The notes under the pieces were generated by a model that was not told the origin of the DNA, made no database searches, and was given only the letters and a program-made list of their open reading frames with translations. Below are positions 8,978 to 19,151 of a stretch of 64,000 nucleotides of DNA, piece by piece; position 1 is the first letter of the stretch, and every line of letters starts with the position of its first letter. Source of the stretch: Kibdelosporangium banguiense (GTDB lineage Bacteria > Actinomycetota > Actinomycetes > Mycobacteriales > Pseudonocardiaceae); the NCBI RefSeq assembly GCF_017876405.1, contig NZ_JAGINW010000001.1, positions 12,661,203 to 12,725,202 on the forward strand, written 5' to 3'. The translations under genes were made by a program, and so were the position numbers.

Positions 8978-9849
8978 GACTTGGCTCCGATCCACAACGT
9001 GATACCCACCAGCGCGGCCATCCCCACGATGAACGCGATCAGGCCTTCGGACTGCGGCCCGAGCCCGCCCAGCGGCGCGCCACCCGGGTTGTTGTTCCCG
9101 TCGGTCACCGACTTGACGTACGCGATGATGTCCTTCTTCTCTTCCGGCGAGAGCTGGCGGTCGGAGAACTTGGGCATGTTCTGCGGGCCGGACAGCATCG
9201 CCGCGTAAAGCTGCTCCTCGGTCGCCGGGTCGAGCTCCGGCGCGAACTTGCCGGAGGACAACGCACCGCCGCGGCCGGTGAAGTTGTGACAGGAGGCGCA
9301 GTTCATCCGGAACAGCTCGCCACCACGCGCGGGGTTGTCACCGCGCAACTGGGCGCCCGTCTCGGACGGCAGCTTGGGGCCGCCCGCGCCCTTGGACTCG
9401 ATGAACGCGATGACCGCGTCGATCTCGTCCGGGGACAGCTTCGGTGGTTTGCGCTCGGCCTGCGCGGTCTGCGCGGCCAGCGGCATCCGGCCGGTCGAGG
9501 TCTGGAAGTAGACCGAGGCCTCGCCGATGCCGATCAGGCTGGGACCACGGTCCTTGACACCCTCGGCACCCTCGCCATGGCAGGTGATGCAGGTGTTGTT
9601 GTAGATCTGCTCGCCCTTGCGGATCAACGCGGGGTCCTGCGCGGCGTTCGCGGTCTGCGGCTCAGGTGCGATCGCGCTGTACAACGCGCCGACCCCGATC
9701 AGCGCCACGCCCAACGCAAGCAGGCCGGAGATCCGCCGGCGGCGCTTGGAGGAGCGGGCTCGTTTCCGCGCCGCCTTGCTCTCCCCGGCGGCGTCCGCAG
9801 TACCGACGCTCGACCCGGCAGGCAGGTCCTCGGCTTTACTGCTCGTCAT
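8974..9849 (-). CDS. qcrC: Diheme cytochrome c subunit of bcc complex
   Basis: This 291-aa membrane-anchored protein has two c-type heme motifs, CITCH (near residue 85) and CASCH (near residue 185). An N-terminal hydrophobic anchor (~37-58) follows an Arg-rich stretch, and a C-terminal helix ends in GAKS. In actinobacteria the second heme replaces soluble cytochrome c and wires the bcc complex directly to the aa3 oxidase. Axial Met candidates lie in RMPLAA and NMPKFS. The start is taken as the ATG at 9849; an in-frame TTG at 9897 would add 16 residues and nearly abuts ctaE. The gene follows ctaE by 60 bp. Confidence 0.95.
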   Translation of the reverse strand: MTSSKAEDLPAGSSVGTADAAGESKAARKRARSSKRRRRISGLLALGVALIGVGALYSAIAPEPQTANAAQDPALIRKGEQIYNNTCITCHGEGAEGVKDRGPSLIGIGEASVYFQTSTGRMPLAAQTAQAERKPPKLSPDEIDAVIAFIESKGAGGPKLPSETGAQLRGDNPARGGELFRMNCASCHNFTGRGGALSSGKFAPELDPATEEQLYAAMLSGPQNMPKFSDRQLSPEEKKDIIAYVKSVTDGNNNPGGAPLGGLGPQSEGLIAFIVGMAALVGITLWIGAKS

Positions 9850-9909
9850 GTGATGGGCAACCTTGCTGGAGAAGTCAGTTCGGGTTTCTGGTGTCAACCA
9901 GGCAAAGCG

Positions 9910-10539
9910 TCAGGGCACCAGGTAGATGACGGCGAACAGGCCGATCCACACGATGTCCACGAAGTGCCAGTAGTACGAGACCACGATCGCCGCGGTCGCC
10001 TGGGCCGGCGTGAACTTGCTCATCCTGGTGCGGATCAGCAGGTACACGAACGCGATCAGACCACCGATCACGTGCAGCCCGTGGAAGCCGGTGGTCAGGA
10101 AGAACACCGTGCCGAACCCGCCGGACGGGATGGTGACGCCCTCGTGGATCAGGTTCACGTACTCGATGCCCTGACCGGCGACGAAGATCGCGCCCATCAC
10201 CAGGGTCAGCGTGTACCAGCGGCGCAACCCGAACACGTCGCCCTTCTCGGCCGCGAACACACCGAGCTGGCAGGTGATCGACGACGCCACCAGGATCACG
10301 GTGAACGGTGTGGCGAAGGGCAGGTTCAGGTGGATCGGCTCGCCACCCGGAACAAGTGGCGGCGGCCAGTGCCCGCTGGAGTTCTGCGCCTTCACCGTGA
10401 AGAACATGGCGAACAGCCCGGCGAAGAACATCAGCTCACTGGACAGCCACACGATCGTGCCCACACTGACCATGTTCGGCCGGTTCAGCGAGTGCACACG
10501 CTGGCTGATCGAAGGCGTAGCTGTTGTCACGCGACGCAT
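9910..10539 (-). CDS. ctaE: aa3-type cytochrome c oxidase subunit III
   Basis: A 209-aa protein with five to six membrane helices, of the short actinobacterial subunit III type. Diagnostic parts are [14 protein letters not shown] near the N-terminus, [13 protein letters not shown] in the middle and [22 protein letters not shown] at the end. It is structural for the terminal oxidase and heads the ctaE-qcrC-qcrA-qcrB transcription unit. ATG 10539 is given; GTG 10530 is also plausible. It diverges from the receiver-like gene and trpD, with a ~130-bp shared promoter region in which I could not fix a -10 box. Confidence 0.95.
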   Translation of the reverse strand: MRRVTTATPSISQRVHSLNRPNMVSVGTIVWLSSELMFFAGLFAMFFTVKAQNSSGHWPPPLVPGGEPIHLNLPFATPFTVILVASSITCQLGVFAAEKGDVFGLRRWYTLTLVMGAIFVAGQGIEYVNLIHEGVTIPSGGFGTVFFLTTGFHGLHVIGGLIAFVYLLIRTRMSKFTPAQATAAIVVSYYWHFVDIVWIGLFAVIYLVP

Positions 10540-10669
10540 TATGGCTTGCGGTTATCCGCCTCGCCTTGTCGGGTCTCGATTGGGCCGTGGCGTGTCATTC
10601 ACCGCCTTGGCGATAGCATCCCACTAGTCGTGATCAGGCCTAGTGAGACTGCCGGAGGGCGCGGAAAAG

Positions 10670-11080
10670 ATGAGCACGCAGCCGCTGACGATCCTTGTCT
10701 TCAGCCACCGGCCGGAGGTGCGCGAGAGCATCATCACAGCCGTCGGGCGCCGGCCCGCCGCAGATCTCGGCCGGGTCACGTTCATCGAGGCCGCGGGCGT
10801 GGCCGACGTGATCTACCACATGGACGCCGGCGAGATCGACCTCGCGATCCTGGACGGCGAGGCGCAGCCCACCGGCGGCATGGGCGTGTGCCGTCAGCTC
10901 AAGAACGAGCTGGACGACTGCCCGCCGATCGTGATCGCGGTCCGCCGCAAGGACGACCGCTGGCTCGCCACCTGGTCACAGGCCGACGCGGTGCTCGTGC
11001 ACCCGCTCGACCCGTTGACCGCGGCCGAGACCGTCGCCGACGTGCTGCGATCCCGCCAGCTGCCCGTCGTCCGAGGGTGA
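10670..11080 (+). CDS. Response-regulator receiver-like (pseudo-receiver) protein
   Basis: A 136-aa protein with the alternating beta/alpha pattern of a CheY-type receiver and no output domain. Beta1 is LTILVFSH, beta3 is IDLAILDGEAQP with the Asp at the phospho-acceptor position, and beta5 is ADAVLVHPLDP. The acidic pair expected after beta1 is replaced by Ser-His-Arg, and the invariant Lys after beta5 is replaced by His, so normal phosphorylation is doubtful. The ATG at 10670 has GGAGG upstream; a GTG at 10643 is an alternative. It runs directly into trpD (GAGGGTGA overlaps the stop), suggesting co-translation. Function is unknown; pseudo-receiver is my reading. Confidence 0.8.
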   Translation: MSTQPLTILVFSHRPEVRESIITAVGRRPAADLGRVTFIEAAGVADVIYHMDAGEIDLAILDGEAQPTGGMGVCRQLKNELDDCPPIVIAVRRKDDRWLATWSQADAVLVHPLDPLTAAETVADVLRSRQLPVVRG

Positions 11081-11085
11081 CAGTG

Positions 11086-12144
11086 ATGAACCCTATGCGG
11101 CGCGACACCTGGCCTGCGCTGCTCAACCACTTAGTCGACGGCGGTGACCTGACCGCCGACGATACCGCGTGGGCGATGGGCGAGATCATGTCCGGCAACG
11201 CGACACCCGCCCAGATCGCCGGATTCGCGGTCGGCCTGCGGGCCAAGGGCGAGACGCCGGACGAGGTCGCCGGTATCGCGGCGGGAATGCTGGCACGCGC
11301 ACGCCGAGTGTCGGTGGACAAGCGCGCCGTGGACGTCGTCGGCACCGGCGGTGACCGGTCAGGCAGCGTGAACATCTCCACGATGAGCGCGATCGTCGCC
11401 GCGGCGGCGGGTGTTCCCGTGGTCAAGCACGGCAACCGGTCGGCCTCGTCGAAGGCGGGCACCGCCGACGTGCTCGAAGTGCTCGGCGTGGCGATCGGGC
11501 TGGGCCCTGAGGGCGTCGAGCAGTGCGTCGAGGAGCTGGGCATCGGGTTCTGCTTCGCGCCGGTGTACCACCCGGCGTTCCGGCACGCCGCCGGGCCGCG
11601 CCGTGAACTGGGCATCCCGACCGCGTTCAACCTGCTGGGCCCGTTGACCAACCCAGGCCAGCCCAGCGGTGGGCTGATCGGGTGCGCGTTCGAGCGGCTG
11701 GCGCCCGTGCTGGCCGAGGTCTTCGCGAGCCGGGGCGCCTCGGTGCTCGTGGTCCGTGGCGAGGACGGCCTGGACGAGATCACGACGTGCGGCCTGACCT
11801 CGGCATGGGTCGTGGAGAACGGTGAGGTCCGGCCCGACCGGATCGACCCGGCGGCGTTCGGCCTGCCGATCGTGACCTCCGCGGACCTGCTGGGCGGCGA
11901 CGCAGAGCACAACGCGGACGTGGTCCGCCGGATCATGGCGGGCGAGCAGGGCCCGATCCGGGACGCGGTGGTCCTCAACGCAGCCGGCGCAGCGGCCGCG
12001 TACCGGGGCTTCACAGCCGATCTGACGGCCGATCTGGCCGCTGGCCTCAAGCAGGTCTCCGAAGCGATCGACAGCGGCGCAGCGGCCGACCTGCTTACCC
12101 GCTGGGCGGCCCGCTCCACCGAACTCGCCGCCGCCGAGGCCTAG
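11086..12144 (+). CDS. trpD: Anthranilate phosphoribosyltransferase
   Basis: A 352-aa enzyme that transfers phosphoribosyl from PRPP to anthranilate in the second committed step of tryptophan synthesis. Family hallmarks are DVVGTGGD (the glycine-rich PRPP loop), SVNISTMSAIVAAAAGVPVVKHGNR and KAGTADVLEVLG, then PTAFNLLGPLTNP and VVRGEDGLDEIT. The ATG at 11086 has GAGG nine bases upstream; the in-frame GTG at 11077 overlaps the preceding stop as GTGA and is nearly as good. As in M. tuberculosis Rv2192c, it is detached from other trp genes and sits beside ctaE. It is followed by a strong hairpin terminator. Confidence 0.97.
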   Translation: MNPMRRDTWPALLNHLVDGGDLTADDTAWAMGEIMSGNATPAQIAGFAVGLRAKGETPDEVAGIAAGMLARARRVSVDKRAVDVVGTGGDRSGSVNISTMSAIVAAAAGVPVVKHGNRSASSKAGTADVLEVLGVAIGLGPEGVEQCVEELGIGFCFAPVYHPAFRHAAGPRRELGIPTAFNLLGPLTNPGQPSGGLIGCAFERLAPVLAEVFASRGASVLVVRGEDGLDEITTCGLTSAWVVENGEVRPDRIDPAAFGLPIVTSADLLGGDAEHNADVVRRIMAGEQGPIRDAVVLNAAGAAAAYRGFTADLTADLAAGLKQVSEAIDSGAAADLLTRWAARSTELAAAEA

Positions 12145-12171
12145 CCCAACTAGCCCAACCCCGCACACGCG

Positions 12172-12204
12172 AAAACGCCCCCAAAGCCACTTTGGGGGCG
12201 TTTT
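12172..12204. terminator. Bidirectional hairpin terminator between trpD and ctaF
   Basis: A 15-bp perfect stem (12172-12186 with 12190-12204, loop CCA) is flanked by AAAA on the left and TTTT on the right, so it can act for both convergent genes. Its core GCCCCCAAAG/CTTTGGGGGC belongs to a hairpin family seen elsewhere in the window. Confidence 0.8.
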
Positions 12205-12208
12205 GGTG

Positions 12209-12263
12209 TGCCCCCAATGCCACATTGGGGGCATCTGATGCTACGAATGCCACATTGGGGGCA
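12209..12263. repeat. Additional GCCACATTGGGGGC hairpin repeats
   Basis: A second perfect hairpin, TGCCCCCAATG/CATTGGGGGCA with loop CCA (12209-12233), is followed by a half copy, GAATGCCACATTGGGGGCA (12245-12263). Together with the adjacent terminator they make three tandem members of one short repeat family. Confidence 0.75.
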
Positions 12264-12270
12264 AAACTTT

Positions 12271-12669
12271 TCAGTCTTTGTCGGGCGCGGTGTGGTACTC
12301 GAACACCAGGCCGCCGACCGTCAGCAGGATGCAGACGATGCCGATCACCAGCAGCCAGATGTGGAAGAACGCCAGCGCGAACCCGGTCAGCGCGGCCGAC
12401 GCGGCCAGGCCCACCGGCCAGTAGCTGCCCGGGCTGAAGAAGCCCAGCTCACCGGCGCCGTCACTGACCTCGGCCTCGGGGTTGTCCTCCGGCCGCTGCT
12501 CGACACGGCGGGACACGAAGCTGAAGTAGCTGCCGATGATCAGCGACAGCCCACCGGTCAGCGTCAGCCCGACGATGCCCACGACCTCCTTGGCCCACAG
12601 GCCGTACAGGATCGCAGCAAAGAAGAAGAACGCTGTGCAGATGTGGAAGATTTTGGCTTCGACCTTCAT
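12271..12669 (-). CDS. ctaF: Cytochrome c oxidase subunit IV (actinobacterial)
   Basis: A 132-aa protein with four hydrophobic helices in two pairs (about residues 8-25, 30-50, 85-105 and 108-125), separated by a soluble acidic loop containing EQRPEDNPEAEV. This is the small actinobacteria-specific subunit IV of the aa3 oxidase (Rv2199c-like), needed for assembly or stability of the complex. It lies 14 bp downstream of ctaC and is surely co-transcribed with it. Start ATG 12669 gives MKVEAKIFH, the usual family beginning. Confidence 0.94.
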   Translation of the reverse strand: MKVEAKIFHICTAFFFFAAILYGLWAKEVVGIVGLTLTGGLSLIIGSYFSFVSRRVEQRPEDNPEAEVSDGAGELGFFSPGSYWPVGLAASAALTGFALAFFHIWLLVIGIVCILLTVGGLVFEYHTAPDKD

Positions 12670-12683
12670 CGTTTCGCCTGTCC

Positions 12684-13622
12684 TCAGCCCGAAGCCGTCC
12701 GCGCGGTGCGGTCGGGGTTGAACGGAGATGTGGTCACCGCGTACGGCGTGCAGAGCTGGCCGCAGTTCATCTGGCTCAGCGCCTCGGCCGTGGTGTACGT
12801 CTTGCCACTGGTCGGGTTGATCTGGGTACGCAGCCGCACAAACTGGTCGAACTGCTCACCGGGCAGTGCGCGCACCTCGAAGTTCATGAACGCGTGGTAC
12901 GAGCCGCACAGCTCGGCGCAGCGGCCGACGAACGAACCCGGGCGGTCGATCTTGTTCTGGAACGTGTTGTCCTGGTTGTTCTTCTCCGGGTACGGGAAGA
13001 CGTCCCGCTTGAAGTGCATCTCAGGCACGTAGAACGAGTGGATCACGTCACGCGACCGCAGCTGGTACTCGATGGTCCGGCCGGCGGGCAGGACCAGCAG
13101 CGGGATCTCCCGCGTGCTGCCGACCGTGTGGATCTCGCCGCCGTCGGGGGTCTTGGGCGTGCTGCCGCCGACCTGTTTGTAACTGAAGTCCCAGTTCCAC
13201 TGGAAGGCCAGCGCCTCGACCTTGACGTCCGGCTTGTCGGTCTCGGCCAGCACGCGGTTCTCGGTGCTCGCGGTGAAGACGAACAACACCACGACGATGA
13301 TCACCGGGATGCCGGTGTAGACCGCCTCGAGCACGTTGTTGTACTGCGTCTGGCGCGGCAGCGCGGTGTCGCCCGGCTTCTTGCGGTGGAACGCGACCGG
13401 CCACAGCATCAGGCCCCACGTGAACACACCGACGATCAGTGACGCGATCACCGAACCGGTCCACAGCGCGCGCATGTCGTCGGCCTGCGGGGTGACACCC
13501 TCAGGCCAGCCGAACCGCAGCACCTCATCGGTCGAGCAACCGGTCGCCGCGAACGCGACCAGGCCGACCAGCCCGACGACCTTGGCCAGCCGTCGCTTTC
13601 GCGACCGCTCCTCTTGGCTCAC
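12684..13622 (-). CDS. ctaC: aa3-type cytochrome c oxidase subunit II
   Basis: A 312-aa lipoprotein subunit carrying the CuA centre. A signal peptide ends in a lipobox-like FAATGC (Cys at ~29), followed by two membrane helices (~55-75 and ~100-120) and a cupredoxin domain. The CuA ligands are visible as HSFYVPEMHFK and CAELCGSYHAFM. The segment before it, FQWNWDF, is the aromatic electron-entry patch. It accepts electrons from QcrC. The GTG start at 13622 is preceded by GGAGGAGAG. The C-terminal region NCGQLCTPYAV is an actinobacterial extension. It is divergent from asnB. Confidence 0.96.
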   Translation of the reverse strand: MSQEERSRKRRLAKVVGLVGLVAFAATGCSTDEVLRFGWPEGVTPQADDMRALWTGSVIASLIVGVFTWGLMLWPVAFHRKKPGDTALPRQTQYNNVLEAVYTGIPVIIVVVLFVFTASTENRVLAETDKPDVKVEALAFQWNWDFSYKQVGGSTPKTPDGGEIHTVGSTREIPLLVLPAGRTIEYQLRSRDVIHSFYVPEMHFKRDVFPYPEKNNQDNTFQNKIDRPGSFVGRCAELCGSYHAFMNFEVRALPGEQFDQFVRLRTQINPTSGKTYTTAEALSQMNCGQLCTPYAVTTSPFNPDRTARTASG

Positions 13623-13774
13623 CGTTCGCTCTCCTCCTCAGGCGATCCGCTCCTGCGGGAGCGTAGCTCAGCGACATATGTGACGCGGATCAGGGGCCGG
13701 GGCGCGCCGGTGGCTTTCGTGCAACGGGCATACTGGCCCTTCAAACACTCCTCGACCGGAAGGTTCCCGAGAGC

Positions 13775-15700
13775 GTGTGCGGTCTGCTTGGCCTGGTATG
13801 CCCATCTGAACTCGACGCCGACGCGGCCCGTACCGCGGTCGACGCCGCCCTGCGCTGCCAGCGGCACCGCGGTCCCGACGAGAGCGGCACGTGGGCCGAC
13901 CGTGGGGTGGTCTTCGGCTTCAACCGGCTGTCGATCGTGGACATCGCGCATTCCCACCAGCCCCTGCACTGGGGCCCGGTGGACGCACCGAACAGGTACA
14001 CGATCCTGTTCAACGGCGAGGTCTACAACTATCTGGAGCTGCGCGCGGACCTCAAGCGCGAGTTCAACCTGAAGTTCGCCACCGACGGCGAGGCCGAGGC
14101 GATGGTGGCGGCCTACCACTTCTACGGCCCCGGCATCGTCAGCAAGTTCCGTGGCATGTTCGCGTTCCTGATCTGGGACTCGCACCGTCAGACGCTCTTC
14201 GGCGCCCGCGACCCGTTCGGCATCAAGCCGCTGTTCTACACGCAGGGCCCGGGCGGTGTCGCCTTCGCCAGCGAGAAGAAGAGCCTGCTGCAGCTGTCCC
14301 GCGCGATCGGCAACGCCCCGCGCCTGGACCGCACGGCCCTGCAGCACTACTTGGTGATGCAGTACGTGCCTGAGCCCGAGACCATGCACGACACTATCCG
14401 GCGAATCGAGTCCGGCACATCCTTCACGGTGACGCCGGACGGCAAGCTGACGACCGAGCGCTACTTCCACCCGACCTTCCGGCCACTCTCGGTGAGTCAG
14501 TACGAGTCGGGCAGGCTGCACTCCGACATCGCCGCCGTGATGCGCGACTCAGTCGCCAAGCACATGCGCGCGGACGTGACCGTCGGCTCCTTCCTCTCCG
14601 GCGGCATCGACTCGACCGCGATCGCGGCGCTGGCCAAACAGCACAACCCGGACCTGATCACGTTCACCACAGGTTTTGATCGTCAGGGCTACTCCGAAGT
14701 AGACGTGGCTGCGGAGTCCGCGGCAGCGATCGGCGTGAAGCACGTCGTGCGGACGGTGACCGCGCAGGAGATCATGGACTACCTGCCGCTGATCGTCTGG
14801 TACCTGGACGACCCGGTGGCCGACCCCGCCCTGGTGCCGCTCTGGTTCATCGCCCGCGAAGCCCGGCAGTACGTGAAAGTGGTGCTTTCCGGCGAAGGAG
14901 CCGACGAACTCTTCGGCGGCTACACGATCTACCGTGAGCCGATCTCGTTGGCCGCCTTCGAAAAGGTGCCCGGAGCCCTGCGCAAGGCGATGGGCAACCT
15001 GTCGACGAAGCTCCCCGAAGGCCAGCGCGGCAAGGACCTGCTGCGCCGTGGGGCACTGTCGCTTGAGGAGCGCTACTACGGCAACGCCCGGATCTTCCGC
15101 GACGACCAGATCAAGCGCGTGCTGCGGACGTTCACCCCGGGCGTCGGGCACCAGGAGATCACCGCGCCGCACTACCGCGTCTCCGCCGACTGGGACCCCG
15201 TGACCCGGATGCAGCACGTGGACCTCTTCACCTGGCTACGCGGCGACATCCTGGTGAAGGCCGACAAAGTCACCATGGCCAACTCACTCGAGCTGCGGGT
15301 CCCCTTCCTGGACCCCGAGGTCTTCAAGATCGCCGCGAAGATCCCGCTCGAGCAGAAGATCACCAAGGAGACAACCAAGTTCGCGTTGCGCGCGGCCCTG
15401 CGCGACATCGTCCCCGCGCACGTGCTGAATCGCCGCAAGCTCGGCTTCCCAGTCCCAGTCCGCCACTGGCTGCGCGAAGAACTCTACGAGTGGGCCGCGA
15501 CCATCATCCGCGAATCCGGCACAGACCAACTGCTGGACAAAGCCGCGATCATGGCCATGCTCGACGAGCACCGCACCGGCGACCTGGACCACAGCCGCCG
15601 AATCTGGGCCCTGATCGTCTTCATGCTCTGGCACGGAATCTTCATCGAAGGCCGAATCCGCCCCCAGATCCCCGAGCCCCACTACCCCGTCCGCCTCTGA
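13775..15700 (+). CDS. asnB: Glutamine-hydrolysing asparagine synthetase
   Basis: A 641-aa enzyme converting aspartate, glutamine and ATP to asparagine. The GTG start places Cys2 as the N-terminal nucleophile of the class II glutaminase domain (MCGLLGLV, then RGPDESG and NGEVYNY). The synthetase domain has the PP-loop SFLSGGIDSTAIAAL and the segment SGEGADELFGGY. The full length and intact active sites match the Rv2201 AsnB family; a role in amidation of other substrates cannot be excluded for this family. It is divergent from ctaC and ends at a very strong hairpin. Confidence 0.95.
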   Translation: MCGLLGLVCPSELDADAARTAVDAALRCQRHRGPDESGTWADRGVVFGFNRLSIVDIAHSHQPLHWGPVDAPNRYTILFNGEVYNYLELRADLKREFNLKFATDGEAEAMVAAYHFYGPGIVSKFRGMFAFLIWDSHRQTLFGARDPFGIKPLFYTQGPGGVAFASEKKSLLQLSRAIGNAPRLDRTALQHYLVMQYVPEPETMHDTIRRIESGTSFTVTPDGKLTTERYFHPTFRPLSVSQYESGRLHSDIAAVMRDSVAKHMRADVTVGSFLSGGIDSTAIAALAKQHNPDLITFTTGFDRQGYSEVDVAAESAAAIGVKHVVRTVTAQEIMDYLPLIVWYLDDPVADPALVPLWFIAREARQYVKVVLSGEGADELFGGYTIYREPISLAAFEKVPGALRKAMGNLSTKLPEGQRGKDLLRRGALSLEERYYGNARIFRDDQIKRVLRTFTPGVGHQEITAPHYRVSADWDPVTRMQHVDLFTWLRGDILVKADKVTMANSLELRVPFLDPEVFKIAAKIPLEQKITKETTKFALRAALRDIVPAHVLNRRKLGFPVPVRHWLREELYEWAATIIRESGTDQLLDKAAIMAMLDEHRTGDLDHSRRIWALIVFMLWHGIFIEGRIRPQIPEPHYPVRL

Positions 15701-15760
15701 CCCGGTCCGGCACGCCTCTCCAGGGTGAAGCGCGTCCTCAACCTTCGAGTTACGTTGCGG

Positions 15761-15816
15761 CGCAATCCGAGCCGCTTGCTGTCCCGTCGGCGGGACAGCA
15801 AGCGGCTCGGATTGCG
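15761..15816. terminator. Very long bidirectional hairpin terminator
   Basis: A perfect 26-bp stem (15761-15786 with 15791-15816) closes a TCGG tetraloop between the convergent asnB and XdhC-like genes. It has no T-run. It is the longest perfect inverted repeat I found in the window. Confidence 0.75.
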
Positions 15817-15818
15817 GA

Positions 15819-17566
<1,748 letters not shown>

Positions 17567-17584
17567 TCAGCAGCGACCACGAAA

Positions 17585-17610
17585 AAGGGCCGCCCGGCTG
17601 GGCGGCCCTT
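17585..17610. terminator. Hairpin terminator (bidirectional)
   Basis: AAGGGCCGCCC (17585-17595) pairs with GGGCGGCCCTT (17600-17610) across the loop GGCT. It has A-runs on the left and TT on the right, between the convergent 59-aa gene and the A-type Fe-S carrier gene. Confidence 0.75.
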
Positions 17611-17628
17611 CCTGCGTTGTGGCTCAGC

Positions 17629-17994
17629 TCAGTGGAACGAGTCCCCGCAGGCACACGAGCCCGTGGCGTTCGGGTTGTCGATCGTGAAACCCTGCTTCTC
17701 GATCGTGTCCACGAAGTCGATAACCGCGTTCTCCACGTACGGCGCGCTCATCCGGTCCACGGCCACCTTCAGGCCACCGAAGTCCCGGTAGAGGTCACCG
17801 TCGAGCGAGCGCTCGTCGAAGAACAGCTGGTACCGCAGACCGGCGCAGCCACCAGGCTGGACGGCGATCCGCAGGTGCATGTCGTCGCGGCCCTCCTGCT
17901 CGAGCAGCGCCTTGGCCTTGCTCGCGGCAGTCTCGGTCAGCGTCACACCGTGCGTGGTCGCCGCTTCGGTCGTGTTCTCCTGCGCGGTCGTCAT
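17629..17994 (-). CDS. A-type iron-sulfur cluster carrier (HesB/IscA/ErpA family)
   Basis: A 121-aa protein that delivers Fe-S clusters to apo-enzymes. It has the three conserved cysteines of the family: one in GGCAGLRYQLFFD (near residue 67) and the C-terminal pair SCACGDSFH. The residues before VTLTETAASKAKALL are a variable Thr/Glu-rich tail. It corresponds to M. tuberculosis Rv2204c in position and sequence. In this window, plausible clients include LipA and QcrA. Start ATG 17994. It is separated from glycerate kinase by ~90 bp. Confidence 0.92.
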   Translation of the reverse strand: MTTAQENTTEAATTHGVTLTETAASKAKALLEQEGRDDMHLRIAVQPGGCAGLRYQLFFDERSLDGDLYRDFGGLKVAVDRMSAPYVENAVIDFVDTIEKQGFTIDNPNATGSCACGDSFH

Positions 17995-18085
17995 GGCACT
18001 CCCTTGAAGATCCGACTACAGCCGTGCGAACACACTGCCGTCTTGTCTTATTCCATGTTGACACATATGCCGGGGCGGCCAACTG

Positions 18086-19096
18086 TCACGCCGACCACTG
18101 GGACGCCACCGAGCGCGCGAGCTCGGCCAGCGTGCCGGCAGGGTCGGCGAACGCCGCCTCGACCGATCCGGCGTGCTCGACCACGGCGAACGCAGCCTCG
18201 ATGCCCGCCGCGGCCGCTTCCCGGCGGCCCACGCTGACCTGACCGGCCAGAACGAGACAAGGCAGGCCGCGTTCGGCCGCGGCAGATGCGACGGACGTCA
18301 CAAGTTTGCCGCGCAGCGACTGCCAGTCGAAGCTTCCCTCACCGGTGAGCACGAGCTGGGCGTCGGCCATGGCCTTGTCCAGCCCTGTCAGGTCCCGCAC
18401 CAGACCGGCGCCGGACACCCGCGTGGCGCCGAGCAGGAACAGTCCGTATCCCAGACCGCCCGCCGCGCCTGCTCCCGGTTCGTCTCTCAGCTCCACGTTC
18501 TTGTCAGCGGAGAACGCCTCCAGCCGGCGTTCCAGCTCTTGCACGTCCTGCGGGGACGCACCCTTCTGCGGTCCGAACGTGTGAGCCGCGCCGTGCGGCC
18601 CGAGCAGGGGGTTTTCCACGTCGGTCGCCGCGATCAGCTTGGGCCAGTCGCCCGCCGTGACCTCCAGCATGCCTTTGCCGCCGTCGGTCGTGGCGGACCC
18701 GCCGAGACCGACAACGATCCTGTCAACGCCTGCGTCGCGCGCGGCGACCATCAGCTCGCCGACGCCACGCGTGGTGGCGTCCAGCGGGCGGCGGTCGGCT
18801 TTCGGTACCAGATGCAGGCCGTTCGCCTGCGCCGATTCGACGTAGGCAGTGCCGTCGTGCTCGAGCCATGTGGCCGTCACGGGCGCGCCGAGAGGGCCGG
18901 TTACCTCCATGGTGTGCAAGGTGCCGCCGAGCACGGTGTGCAGCACGTCTACGAAACCTGGTCCACCGTCGGTGAGCGGCCGTAGCACCAGCTCGTCGCC
19001 GGGCGCGGACGCGTGCCACCCGTCGGCCATCGCCTGCGCGGCCTCAGGGGCGGTCAGCGTGCCGCCGAAACAATCAGGAGCGATCAGTACGCGCAC
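18086..19096 (-). CDS. Glycerate kinase (GK-I/GarK family)
   Basis: A 336-aa enzyme that phosphorylates D-glycerate, probably to 2-phosphoglycerate as is usual in this family. It has the family start IAPDCFGGTLTAPEAAQAMADGW, the segment RPLTDGGPGFVD, the glycine-rich VGLGGSATTDGGKGML and the late motif VLTGEGSFDWQSLRGK. Its position matches Rv2205c. The usual family sequence near the start is PDSFKGSL; here it is PDCFGGTL, a modest variation. It is divergent from the DUF3043 gene. Confidence 0.92.
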   Translation of the reverse strand: MRVLIAPDCFGGTLTAPEAAQAMADGWHASAPGDELVLRPLTDGGPGFVDVLHTVLGGTLHTMEVTGPLGAPVTATWLEHDGTAYVESAQANGLHLVPKADRRPLDATTRGVGELMVAARDAGVDRIVVGLGGSATTDGGKGMLEVTAGDWPKLIAATDVENPLLGPHGAAHTFGPQKGASPQDVQELERRLEAFSADKNVELRDEPGAGAAGGLGYGLFLLGATRVSGAGLVRDLTGLDKAMADAQLVLTGEGSFDWQSLRGKLVTSVASAAAERGLPCLVLAGQVSVGRREAAAAGIEAAFAVVEHAGSVEAAFADPAGTLAELARSVASQWSA

Positions 19097-19151
19097 GGAT
19101 CGCAGCGTATCCGGCGAACCACCCGATCAGGGCTTGCCATAACCTATAGAA

